From Promethearchaeota archaeon (lineage in GTDB: Archaea > Asgardarchaeota > Lokiarchaeia > Sigyniarchaeales > SOKP01): 64,000 bases of DNA. Below are positions 1 through 9,426 of this stretch, piece by piece. Every line of letters begins with the position of its first letter. The first letter of the stretch is position 1. The notes under the pieces are model-generated. The model was not told where the DNA came from. It did no database searches and worked only from the letters and a program-made list of their open reading frames with translations. A program made the position numbers and the translations under genes. Where the stretch lies: contig JAEOTR010000048.1 of the NCBI GenBank assembly GCA_016839705.1, forward strand, positions 24,779 through 88,778, given 5' to 3'.

Positions 1-308
1 GCACCTGTTGGCTCAAGTAGGCGAGTTCGACGTTCAGGAGCAAAAACCTCCAATTGAGCCATATACTCACCCCATCTTTTATCTTGACTAGCATTAATCC
101 GAAAATTCTTCAAGGCTTGCATATCATCAAATTCAATAATTTGGATTGTTTGAAATGCCCATTCATAATACCCATTCCAAGCAGCTACTAAACGTGCTCC
201 AAGATCCTTACATGTAGGCACCAGCAATTCTTGAGCGATCTTAATATACTCGTCCCGAATATCAGGACTCGCCGGTGTAATATTTAAAGTTTGTTCTAAA
301 TAAATCAT
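1..308 (-). CDS. Partial (3' end off window) NIPSNAP/Dabb-like small protein, paralog of the next gene
   Basis: Reverse strand reads MIYLEQTLNITPASPDIRDEYIKIAQELLVPTCKDLGARLVAAWNGYYEW..., closely similar to the 462-1106 product. Confidence 0.7.
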   Translation of the reverse strand, partial: MIYLEQTLNITPASPDIRDEYIKIAQELLVPTCKDLGARLVAAWNGYYEWAFQTIQIIEFDDMQALKNFRINASQDKRWGEYMAQLEVFAPERRTRLLEPTG

Positions 309-461
309 CTTTCAAATCTACCTTTACTTTAAGAAATTAAAAAGTATATAATTATATCTGATTCAAAGAAAGGTGATTATTAAAGTTTCTATAGATTTCA
401 TTTTTAAAAAATTAAAGGATAATCTTAAATAAAGAACAATTGAGATATTAGTTAAATAAAA

Positions 462-1106
462 CTATTTTAATGCAGAATATGGGAGAGGGAATATTTGTAC
501 TAAACGCTCTTTTGGTGCCAATTCTCGAAGCCTTCGAAACCATTCTTTCAACCCTTCAATAGCAGGTTCATATTCTTTTGGTATTAAAGATCCTTTCCAT
601 AAATCATTTACTTCATTTGGATTTCCAGCAATTGGACGCCAACTGGCAATAACAGGTTCATTTTTTGACAAATTTTTAACAAATTCAACAAATTCAGGCA
701 TTTTATTTGGAGTAACCTCAAGGGTTGCGAAACTATAAACCTTTAATGCTGTCTCCTGACTTTCCTCGATTGCTTTGTGGAGTGTTGCAGGCGGAATTGC
801 CCCTATTGGCTCAAATAATCGAGAGCGACGTTCCGGAGCGAATATTTCTAATTGTGTGATATATTCACCCCATTGCTGATCTTTATTAGATTTAATTCGG
901 AATTCTTTTAAGGCTTCGAAATCACTAAATTCAAAAACATGATTAACCTGATAGTACCATTCATAAGTACTAAACCAGGCAACTACCATTCGTACTCCTA
1001 AACGCTCACATACAGGTATTAATAGATTTTGACCAACCTCTACAAAAAAATCGAGAGTTTCTGGAGTAGCCGGTGTCAAATTCAAAATTTCTTGTAGGTA
1101 AATCAT
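462..1106 (-). CDS. NIPSNAP/Dabb-like ferredoxin-fold hypothetical protein
   Basis: 214-aa ORF with two similar halves; tandem paralog upstream. Confidence 0.7.
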   Translation of the reverse strand: MIYLQEILNLTPATPETLDFFVEVGQNLLIPVCERLGVRMVVAWFSTYEWYYQVNHVFEFSDFEALKEFRIKSNKDQQWGEYITQLEIFAPERRSRLFEPIGAIPPATLHKAIEESQETALKVYSFATLEVTPNKMPEFVEFVKNLSKNEPVIASWRPIAGNPNEVNDLWKGSLIPKEYEPAIEGLKEWFRRLRELAPKERLVQIFPLPYSALK

Positions 1107-1237
1107 AATTCAAATCACGTTCTATTTTAATAGTCTAATTCTTTACAGCCATTTTAATATTAAGGATTTTATAGTAATTGAAAGATATAAATATCTTTAG
1201 TATCATTAAATAGTTAAATCAAATGGGAATTAATTAA

Positions 1238-1831
1238 ATGCCAGTATATAGAAATATCGGCGAATTTCTCGAGTTTATTAATATTAGTAATGATGAGTTC
1301 ACTATATTCGAATGGAAACCACCCAAATCTTTTAGAAGATTTGATCTAGATTTAAATATTGTTAAAGAAAATCCTCTTAGTGATATTTTTTTCCATAAAG
1401 ACAAGGGTAATATGAAGATTGTTCACATTAGGAATAATAACCTTATATATACTGTTGGAGCTAGTATAAAAGTACAATTCCAATTATTAGAAGCTTTATT
1501 GGAGCATGTAAGTTTTAAATTCCACGAAACTTACGATATAGATGTTATTTTATCCTACAGCAACTTTAATCCTAATATTTTTAATAATTTTAAAGAAATG
1601 ATTGAAGATATTATAAAAAATTTTGCCGATTTAGATCTAGTCAAGAGAATCCAAGTTGAGTGTAGGGTTTGTCGAACTGTTCTTCCATTATTTGTAAAAA
1701 GGAGTTTTATTCAAAACGCAGAATCTTATCCCGTTCCTATTGTATATGTTCATGAGGGTCACGCTATACTATGTTTTATCGATCAAAATTTTCAACACCG
1801 TGGCGTAGAGCTTGTGAATATAACAGGATAA
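1238..1831 (+). CDS. Hypothetical protein, possibly longin/roadblock-like N-terminal fold
   Basis: 197-aa ORF; alternating beta/alpha pattern (MKIVHIRNNNLIYTVGASIKVQFQLLEALLEHVSFKFHETYD); C-terminal CRVC...VPIVYVHEGHAILCFIDQNF. Confidence 0.6.
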   Translation: MPVYRNIGEFLEFINISNDEFTIFEWKPPKSFRRFDLDLNIVKENPLSDIFFHKDKGNMKIVHIRNNNLIYTVGASIKVQFQLLEALLEHVSFKFHETYDIDVILSYSNFNPNIFNNFKEMIEDIIKNFADLDLVKRIQVECRVCRTVLPLFVKRSFIQNAESYPVPIVYVHEGHAILCFIDQNFQHRGVELVNITG

Positions 1832-1979
1832 TAATAAACTAGATAATTTCCGGAGAAAATTGGCCTAAATCTAGCTTAAATGTCAAACACTTTGTAGTTT
1901 TATTATTTTAATTATAAAAAAGTAGAATCTATCATAAAGATAAGAAACAAATATAAAATTCATACTCTTTTTAATTATT

Positions 1980-3023
1980 ATGGAAGAAGATCAGAAATCT
2001 GAGGATGGCCCTTTTTTTGAAGATATTATAAAAAAAACCAAAACAGGAATAACTTTTCCAAGAAATCTCAGAGAATTATTATTTGAGGAAGACTCGGAAG
2101 TCTTTTTTAAAATTGTTGTTCCTCCCGAAAAAGATAGAATAATTTTAGAATTTTTAAGCGAAGAACAAGTAAAAGAGCTTTCTAAAGAATTAAAAACTAG
2201 AAAACCAAAGACTGAAAAAGTCCCAAGAGCACAAAAAGAAGCTAAGCAAAAAAAACCTGCCCAAGTTAGTCCTGCATGGGGGGAGTATTTTATATATGAT
2301 TTTGAGGCTAAGAATAAGATTTTACCTATATTAGAATCAGCATTTTACAAATTTGCTGAAACTCCTGTCAATTTAGAGGATGCTATGGGAAGAGTCAAAT
2401 ATGCTCTAGTTTCTTTTCTTAGTTCAACAAAAACTGAAAACGCAAAATTATATTTTTCTGTAGAAAAGTTCTTGATTGATGTAATTGATAAATTTAACCA
2501 GCCCAATTTATTAGATTGGATTTTTGAGAAGATTATTCCCAACATTGATAGTAAGTTTCTTTATGAACAAGCTTTATTAGCACTGGTGGAAGCTAGCTTG
2601 AAATTTAGGAGATGGGAAAAAGCAGAATTATATATTTTCTATGTCTTAAAAAATATTGATAATTATTCGAAATCAGAAATGTATAATATTATGAATTCTT
2701 TTAAAATGCTTGTTAAAAGTGTAAAATGGTCTGAAAGAACAGATAAAATCGATGTTCTACTTAAGGAGAAATTGATGGAGTATGAAGCAGGACTGGAAGA
2801 AATTAGTTATAAGATTCAAATTATTGAATTTTTTGAAGATTTGCAATACATAGAATTAGCATATGAACGAGCAAAAAATATCCAATTGAACTTACCTCCA
2901 GATAGTATAAAACTTGAGGATGTCCGAAAGTTAGTTAGAAGGCTACACACAACACCCATAGGAGAGAATAAACCACAGTCAAGTATTGATTTCGATTTAG
3001 AAGATGAAAGTAAGGAAAATTAA
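1980..3023 (+). CDS. Hypothetical protein with helical-repeat (TPR/alpha-solenoid-like) C-terminal half
   Basis: 347-aa ORF; paired amphipathic helices (YEQALLALVEASLKFRRWEKAELYIFYVLKNI). Confidence 0.7.
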   Translation: MEEDQKSEDGPFFEDIIKKTKTGITFPRNLRELLFEEDSEVFFKIVVPPEKDRIILEFLSEEQVKELSKELKTRKPKTEKVPRAQKEAKQKKPAQVSPAWGEYFIYDFEAKNKILPILESAFYKFAETPVNLEDAMGRVKYALVSFLSSTKTENAKLYFSVEKFLIDVIDKFNQPNLLDWIFEKIIPNIDSKFLYEQALLALVEASLKFRRWEKAELYIFYVLKNIDNYSKSEMYNIMNSFKMLVKSVKWSERTDKIDVLLKEKLMEYEAGLEEISYKIQIIEFFEDLQYIELAYERAKNIQLNLPPDSIKLEDVRKLVRRLHTTPIGENKPQSSIDFDLEDESKEN

Positions 3024-4280
3024 TTATTCATCACTTTCTTTATCCTTCTTCTTATCGTTTAATTCTCTTAATTCATCATCGACTCTTTTAGCTTCCTCTT
3101 CTAAAATTTTTTGTTCCTTCTGTTTAATAACCTTTTGTTTTATTTCTAGTTCTACTTGAGATAATTCTTTTTCCTTTTCAATTAACTCTTCTTTAATTTT
3201 TAGTGTCTTTTCTTTTTCTATAATTTCTCTTTCTTCCAGTTCTTTTTCTTTCTCTTCTAATTCGAGTTTTTTCTTTTTAATTTCCAAATCTTTTTTCTGT
3301 AATTCTAATTCTTTATCTAAAATTTCAGAAGCTTCTTTCTTTAACTTCTTTGGTACTTTTTTCTTTGGGACCTTCTCTATTAATATTTCCTCTTCGGTTA
3401 GTTTTGTCTCCTCTTCAAGAAGTTCCTCCTTTAATTTTAATACTTTTTCTTTCTCCAAGATAGTTTTTTCCTCTAATTTCTTTTCTTTTTCTTCCAGCTC
3501 CAACTTTTTCTTTTTGATCTCTAACTCTTTTTTTTTTAATTCTAATTCTTTATCTGTAAGTTCAGATTCTTCTTTCTCTAAATCAGATTCCTTTTTCTCT
3601 TCTGTAGCTTCTACAATTTCCTCAATTTTATCAATCGTTACAAAAGATTTTATAATATCATCCACAGAATTCTTTAGTTCATCAATTTCTAAATATTGCG
3701 AATTCTCTTTAACAAAATCAGTCAAAATTTTTGTCACTATTGAGTGAGATTTATTTCCTATTGCTTTTAAAGTCTGGATTGCCTTTTCTACAACAAAATC
3801 TTTCTCATCTATCAATTTTTGTGCGATACTCCTAATTAAAGACTCATTATCAATAGCAATATCTCCTCCGGCCATATAGATTAAAAGTTGTAAATCTGCT
3901 TCTCGTACATTTGGGTCATCCGAGTTTAGTAAATCCTCACTATACGGGAGAAATAGATCATACTCATTTTCACACATTGTTTTTAATAATAACAGAAAAG
4001 TATATCTCAATACTGAATCTTTTTTCGAAAGGTTTTCCAAGAGTGACGGAATATCGATCACAAGATTTTCAATTAAAAACCTCAATACAATTCTTCCACC
4101 ATGAAGCGATAATAGCAGTTCAATTATATTTTCTAGCCGGTCTATATAATTTTCATCAGTAGAGTCGCCAAGATAGAGGGCTATTAATTTAACGGCATCA
4201 TCAATTCTACTATCTTTTACAAATTCTTTTATTGAATTAATTTCTATAAGTTCTTTTTCATTTTCTTCCATTTTCATCAC
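3024..4280 (-). CDS. HEAT-like repeat protein with long charged coiled-coil C-terminus
   Basis: 418-aa ORF; N-terminal helical repeats, C-terminal K/E-rich block present twice. Confidence 0.75.
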   Translation of the reverse strand: MMKMEENEKELIEINSIKEFVKDSRIDDAVKLIALYLGDSTDENYIDRLENIIELLLSLHGGRIVLRFLIENLVIDIPSLLENLSKKDSVLRYTFLLLLKTMCENEYDLFLPYSEDLLNSDDPNVREADLQLLIYMAGGDIAIDNESLIRSIAQKLIDEKDFVVEKAIQTLKAIGNKSHSIVTKILTDFVKENSQYLEIDELKNSVDDIIKSFVTIDKIEEIVEATEEKKESDLEKEESELTDKELELKKKELEIKKKKLELEEKEKKLEEKTILEKEKVLKLKEELLEEETKLTEEEILIEKVPKKKVPKKLKKEASEILDKELELQKKDLEIKKKKLELEEKEKELEEREIIEKEKTLKIKEELIEKEKELSQVELEIKQKVIKQKEQKILEEEAKRVDDELRELNDKKKDKESDE

Positions 4281-4292
4281 ATTTTTTCCAAA

Positions 4293-5273
4293 TCATTCAA
4301 CCCAAATTATATAAAAGTCACTATAAATCCGGATTATAAAATCTAATATTCGTCTTAAATCCCTAAACCTAAGGGGTACTCTTTTCTCATCTTCAGAATA
4401 GTTACTTGTTAGAAGTGAGATAGATAAAGCAATTTCCAAATTTTGATTTTTATCCATTTGGAGATGAATTTCATCGCAGTACTGAGTTAATGCATTTAAA
4501 TCTTCCCAAAATGTATTCCAAAAATAGACATCTGCTTTAGAGTCGTTGATTTCAGCTGCCTCACTTTTTACATTTGTTAGAACATCAAAAGGGATTTTTA
4601 CAGTTATTTCTATATGTTTAGATCCATGTAACCTTAAATTTACTTCGGGAAAATAGATACCTGCATAAAGCTTACATAGACTATACAACATCTCAAGACT
4701 AACAATATTTTCGCGATTAGCATTACAAAGAACATAACCTTCATTTAAAAAGATAACATGGATTTTATCTTCGAATTTAAAGAAGAAATAATTTTCGGTT
4801 AAAAGATATTTAAAATTTTCATTTCGATTGTTAATTCTATCATCAAAAATCTTCTTAGCTTCTGCCCAATTTTGAAAGGAAATAAACTTGTTTAATTTTC
4901 GATAATCTCCATGAAAAAAAATATCTAAAAAATCAACTAAATATAAATAAGCATCATATGGTCTATATACAACTGTTTTACTTCTAAAATGTCTCTCAAC
5001 TACGCCTTTATGAACACTGTAACAGAATTGTGGTAAATCTTCTATCGTTAAATTATTTTTAATTCTCAATCTAAGTAAGAATCTTCTTGAACACATAGGA
5101 GTTAAGGTACACACTATTCTATCGCGCTCACATTCGTCAAAACATAAATTTTTGATTCTTTTATCAAGCAAATCAAGTAATTCTGATTTATCTTTTACCT
5201 CAGCTTCACTTTCCAGAAATTTTAAATAGTGTTTTGGTTCTAGGGGCATATTAATGAATTTCTTAATTTCCAT
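4293..5273 (-). CDS. Hypothetical protein with cysteine cluster
   Basis: 326-aa ORF; CFDECERDRIVCTLTPMC motif; adjacent, same strand as 3024-4280. Confidence 0.65.
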   Translation of the reverse strand: MEIKKFINMPLEPKHYLKFLESEAEVKDKSELLDLLDKRIKNLCFDECERDRIVCTLTPMCSRRFLLRLRIKNNLTIEDLPQFCYSVHKGVVERHFRSKTVVYRPYDAYLYLVDFLDIFFHGDYRKLNKFISFQNWAEAKKIFDDRINNRNENFKYLLTENYFFFKFEDKIHVIFLNEGYVLCNANRENIVSLEMLYSLCKLYAGIYFPEVNLRLHGSKHIEITVKIPFDVLTNVKSEAAEINDSKADVYFWNTFWEDLNALTQYCDEIHLQMDKNQNLEIALSISLLTSNYSEDEKRVPLRFRDLRRILDFIIRIYSDFYIIWVE

Positions 5274-5386
5274 TTAGTCTATCTAAATCTAAGAAGAAAA
5301 AAATTTGTAATCTAATATTTTTTGTGATTTTTTTAATTAGATAAATTCTAAAGAATTATTAATTAGTATTTCTTCTTCTTTTATTA

Positions 5387-6949
5387 ATGCTAAGGCAAAT
5401 TCATATCTTTTATAATCGCGAACATATCTTTGTTAAAGATTATGCAAAAGCTTTTGGACAAATGGAATTGAGAAATGTACAAGACACCATAGATAAATAT
5501 ATGGAAATGCCCCAACCCGGCAAAACTATTAACCGGAAAATTTCTTCATTTCAAATTTTCCATAAAGGGATAGGTGAGCTCTATTTTTTAATTGTTACTG
5601 ACTTAATTGATTCTCTTCAATACATAGAAGAATTAATGGATAAAACTATTGCTATATTTCAAAAATTATTCCCAAATCCTTTAAAGATTAAAGAAACAAG
5701 TTCTGAAAAGGATGAATTCTCAAGCTTTCTTAACCAAATTCAAAGAGATTTACATTCCAAAATTTCAATAATTGGTCCTTCTTATGCGGGAAAAACTACA
5801 CTTTATAATCTATTGAAAAGTGATGATGAAAAAATCTTTATGGATTTTGCAGCCTCAACTACTGTTCAGATTGACGGTTTAGGTTTTGAGCTTTGGAATT
5901 TTCGGGTAAAGGATAATTTCTCCACCCTTTGGTCTAAATTTGTCAGAGGTTCAGATCTAATAATTTTACTGTTTAATTTAGCAAATTACAATCTGAAAAT
6001 AATCAATCATTTTCTAAGTATACATAAACTAGAAAGTAACTATGCTAAATTATTAATAATCGGAAATAAGCGAGAACTAGTAAATGATGGGGATATAAAA
6101 AGAATTAAAAATGAAATAAATATCAATGATTTTAAAGAGATTTCCTTAAACTCTCCTGATGCTAAAACTCAGATACTAGAATTTATAAAGGAGGCATTAG
6201 GCTTAAAGGAAGGATTACCCCCTAGTTTTGAAGATTCCGTAAAAGAGGCAGAAGGTTTATATAGTATGGGAAACTCCCTTCAAGCTTTAGCAAAATACCG
6301 AGAATTAGTTAAATTATGTATCGAATACCAAGATTTTGAACATATCAAACTTTTTGAACAAAAAGTTCTTGATTTAACTGCAAAATTGAAAGAGCAGAAG
6401 CAGTTAAGAAAAGAAATTGAGAAAGAAAGAGCTTTTGAAATCCCAAAAGAACTAAAATTTAAAAAGAAAATTAAAGTTAAACCATTACCTACTTCTGCGC
6501 TTCCAACGGAAATCTTTAATAAAGAGGCGGTTGAGGAAGAATTACCACCTCCATCCAAGAGATTGACTAGTGAAATGATATCGTTTCAAAAGTTAGAAAG
6601 TAAGCCAGCTGGACTACAACTTTTAAAAACTTCAGAAACATCAGCTCTTCTTAAAAAACCGTCTATACCAATAAAAACTGTCAAGGAAAAATCAAAACAA
6701 TCAGGAGTAAAAATGCCTTTAGAGCTGTTCCCCCCCCATGAAGAACTTAGTAAAGAGATTAAAAAACCTCAAACTGCAGATTTCACTCAAGAATTACAGA
6801 AAATGATCTCAGAAAAAGGAAGCTCTCTTAGTTTAGCGTTATGTGAACATTTAATTACTGAATTGGCACAATCTTTAGGAAGAGCAGTTACAATTGATGA
6901 TGTTAAATTAGCTGCAGAATTTTTTGTAAAGCAAGAACAAATGGCCTAA
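5387..6949 (+). CDS. Longin-like domain fused to Arf/SR-beta-like small GTPase domain with extended C-terminus
   Basis: N-terminal MLRQIHIFYNREHIFVKDYAKAFG...ELYFLIVTDLIDSLQYIEELMDKTIAIFQKLF; P-loop IIGPSYAGKTTL; LIIGNKREL G4-like motif; C-terminal helical/coiled-coil tail. Confidence 0.7.
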   Translation: MLRQIHIFYNREHIFVKDYAKAFGQMELRNVQDTIDKYMEMPQPGKTINRKISSFQIFHKGIGELYFLIVTDLIDSLQYIEELMDKTIAIFQKLFPNPLKIKETSSEKDEFSSFLNQIQRDLHSKISIIGPSYAGKTTLYNLLKSDDEKIFMDFAASTTVQIDGLGFELWNFRVKDNFSTLWSKFVRGSDLIILLFNLANYNLKIINHFLSIHKLESNYAKLLIIGNKRELVNDGDIKRIKNEININDFKEISLNSPDAKTQILEFIKEALGLKEGLPPSFEDSVKEAEGLYSMGNSLQALAKYRELVKLCIEYQDFEHIKLFEQKVLDLTAKLKEQKQLRKEIEKERAFEIPKELKFKKKIKVKPLPTSALPTEIFNKEAVEEELPPPSKRLTSEMISFQKLESKPAGLQLLKTSETSALLKKPSIPIKTVKEKSKQSGVKMPLELFPPHEELSKEIKKPQTADFTQELQKMISEKGSSLSLALCEHLITELAQSLGRAVTIDDVKLAAEFFVKQEQMA

Positions 6950-7104
6950 TATCACTATTTATTATTATTGTTTAGTTCAGTAAAAGTTCACAATATAGTT
7001 CTTTTAAAAGTATTGAATATTGACTTAATCAATAACAAAACTTTTTTGTTTACAATTAACTAATTTTCTTAAATCTACATTAAACGTTAAAAGAGGTTTT
7101 AAAA

Positions 7105-8595
7105 ATGAGTGAAATTAATGAACTTCGAGAGTATTTTGCTGAAATAATGAGATTGAATTATATCTCATCGCTATTGAACTGGGATCAGGAAGTCAACATG
7201 ATGAATTACAAATCTGTTGATGGGAGATCAAAACAACTATCCTTAATACGTAAGTTAATTCATCGAAGAATTACATCCGAAAAAGTAGGAAAATTAATCA
7301 AAGAAGCTGAAAAACTTTCCCTTAACGAAATCGAAAGCGCTATGTTACGCGAAATCACAAGAGAATATAACCTAGAAACTAAATTACCCGAAAAATTAGT
7401 TACTGAAATTGCAGAAACTAGTGTATTGGCTGCGAAGGATTGGCAAGAAGCCAGAGCAAAAAGCGATTTTTCTATTTTTGAAAAAATATTAGAAAAAACC
7501 GTAGATTTGCAGAAAGAAAGAGCCGAGAGACTTGGTACTCATCCTGATTTATATTCGACTCTAATAGATCTCTATGAACCGGGGGTTACTTATAATTGGA
7601 TCGCTAATATTTTTAATCCCCTTAGACCAAAACTAATTGATTTTGTTAAAAAGCTAAATTCTTCTTCAGATAAACCTGATGGTTCTATATTCAAAAAGCA
7701 CTATGATGAAGATAAACAATTTGAACTAAGTAGAAAAATTATTGAAAAATTAAATTTTGATTTTGGTTATGGAAGACAGGATAAGGTAACACATCCATTC
7801 ACAACTTCGCTTGCTGCTCTGGATGTTAGAATTACAACGAGAACGACCGAACCTTTTCCAGATTGCATTACAAGCACGATCCATGAGTATGGTCACGCTA
7901 TCTATGAGATGGGAATTAAAAAAGAGCTTCACGATACGATTTTATGTACAGGTACCTCCATGGGAATTCATGAATCTCAATCAAGGATGTGGGAAAATAC
8001 TGTTGGACGAAGTAAAGAATTTTGGATGTATTGGTATCCAACTTTTCAAGAATACTTCCCCGAAAATTTAAAAAATGTCCCTATGGAAGAATTTCATCGA
8101 GCCATTAATATTGTTGAGCCATCTTTTATTAGAGTAAATGCAGATGAAGTAACATACGGTTTGCATATTATCTTAAGATTTGAAATCGAAAAAGATCTTA
8201 TTGAGGGGAAGATTCAAGTAAATGAACTACCCGAGATATGGAATTCCAAATTTGAGGATTTATTAGGAATAGTTCCTCCAAATTATGCACAAGGAGTCTT
8301 ACAGGATGTGCACTGGTCCTCTGGATATTTAGGATACTTCCCCACGTATTTTCTTGGAAATTTATATAGCGCACAAATCTATGCAAATGCCTCAGAGAAA
8401 ATGCCAAATTTACCTGATGATTACAAAAAAGGTGAATTCTCAAATTTATTATCATATTTGAAAGAAAATATTCATCAGCATGGGGCGATCTACAGAGCTA
8501 ATAATTTAATCAAAAGGGTTACTGGAGAAGACCTGAATTCAAATTACTTTTTAAAATATATTGAAGAGAAATTTACCCCAATTTATAGATTATAA
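7105..8595 (+). CDS. M32 family (Taq-type) metallocarboxypeptidase
   Basis: 496 aa; TIHEYGHAIYE zinc motif (HExxH); typical M32 length and N-terminus (SSLLNWDQEVNMM). Confidence 0.93.
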   Translation: MSEINELREYFAEIMRLNYISSLLNWDQEVNMMNYKSVDGRSKQLSLIRKLIHRRITSEKVGKLIKEAEKLSLNEIESAMLREITREYNLETKLPEKLVTEIAETSVLAAKDWQEARAKSDFSIFEKILEKTVDLQKERAERLGTHPDLYSTLIDLYEPGVTYNWIANIFNPLRPKLIDFVKKLNSSSDKPDGSIFKKHYDEDKQFELSRKIIEKLNFDFGYGRQDKVTHPFTTSLAALDVRITTRTTEPFPDCITSTIHEYGHAIYEMGIKKELHDTILCTGTSMGIHESQSRMWENTVGRSKEFWMYWYPTFQEYFPENLKNVPMEEFHRAINIVEPSFIRVNADEVTYGLHIILRFEIEKDLIEGKIQVNELPEIWNSKFEDLLGIVPPNYAQGVLQDVHWSSGYLGYFPTYFLGNLYSAQIYANASEKMPNLPDDYKKGEFSNLLSYLKENIHQHGAIYRANNLIKRVTGEDLNSNYFLKYIEEKFTPIYRL

Positions 8596-8659
8596 TTCAT
8601 TCCTTTTTTTTCTTTTGTGAAATATTTATTGTATATAGTATTAATAAAAGTAATTTCGC

Positions 8660-9256
8660 ATGTTATTACAAGTAAAAAAGTTCTCAGAAAAACTGTTATT
8701 ACCATTAGCTCGTAAAATTAAAAGAATCCCTGCTAATTTTTTTACCTCATTAGGATTATTCTTTGCTTTATTAACTTTTTTTGCGTTCCTTTTTCACAAT
8801 TTAATTTTAATTACGATTTTTTTATTTATTACTGAATTTTTCGATCAACTTGATGGTGTTGTTGCTCGACTTCAAGGACCAACACAATTGGGAGCTTTTT
8901 TAGATTCAACATTGGATAGAATCGGAGATTTCTTTATTTTCGCAGGGATTATCCTTGGTGCTTATACTACAATTGAAATAGGCCTTTTAGTTTTGATTGG
9001 TGCTTTTTTAACATCCTATAGTAGAGCAAAGATCGAAGCTTTGGGAATTGACAATCTCTATGGGATTGGGTTGATTGAAAGAACAGACCGGGTACCTATC
9101 TTATTTTTGGGATCAATTTTTCAATTTTGGTTTCCATCAGCAATTTGGTGGACGATGATAGTTTTGGCTGTAGGAACCATTTTAACCGCAATTCAGAGAA
9201 TAGTATTTGCATTTAGAAAATTTTCTAATGTTAGGCAAATAGAAGAATCAGACTAA
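8660..9256 (+). CDS. CDP-alcohol phosphatidyltransferase (archaetidylinositol phosphate synthase-like)
   Basis: FDQLDGVVARLQGPTQLGAFLDSTLDRIGD matches the D-x2-DG-x2-AR-x8-G-x3-D-x3-D motif; multi-TM. Confidence 0.88.
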   Translation: MLLQVKKFSEKLLLPLARKIKRIPANFFTSLGLFFALLTFFAFLFHNLILITIFLFITEFFDQLDGVVARLQGPTQLGAFLDSTLDRIGDFFIFAGIILGAYTTIEIGLLVLIGAFLTSYSRAKIEALGIDNLYGIGLIERTDRVPILFLGSIFQFWFPSAIWWTMIVLAVGTILTAIQRIVFAFRKFSNVRQIEESD

Positions 9257-9426
9257 TAGCGGGATCAAAATAGAAATTAGGAGAACAAATTTTTCCTAAA
9301 TCAAAATTTAATTTTTCAAATTCTTATCAGTAATTACTTGGTTAATAATTAATGTTAAAATTATTTGTAAACCTTATTAGTAAATATAATTAATTAAAAT
9401 TGATATATTTTCGGGGTAATGAAATT

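Noticed and set aside
3514-4162. Plus-strand Ser/Phe-rich ORFs opposite the coiled-coil gene
   Set aside because: Antisense of a K/E-rich coding sequence; no independent support
6730-6737. Run of eight C residues in the longin-GTPase gene as a frameshift or phase-variation site
   Set aside because: Frame is intact across it and there is no evidence of variability; sequencing-depth data needed
7811-8071. 86-aa ORF within the M32 peptidase gene
   Set aside because: Alternate frame inside a well-supported coding region
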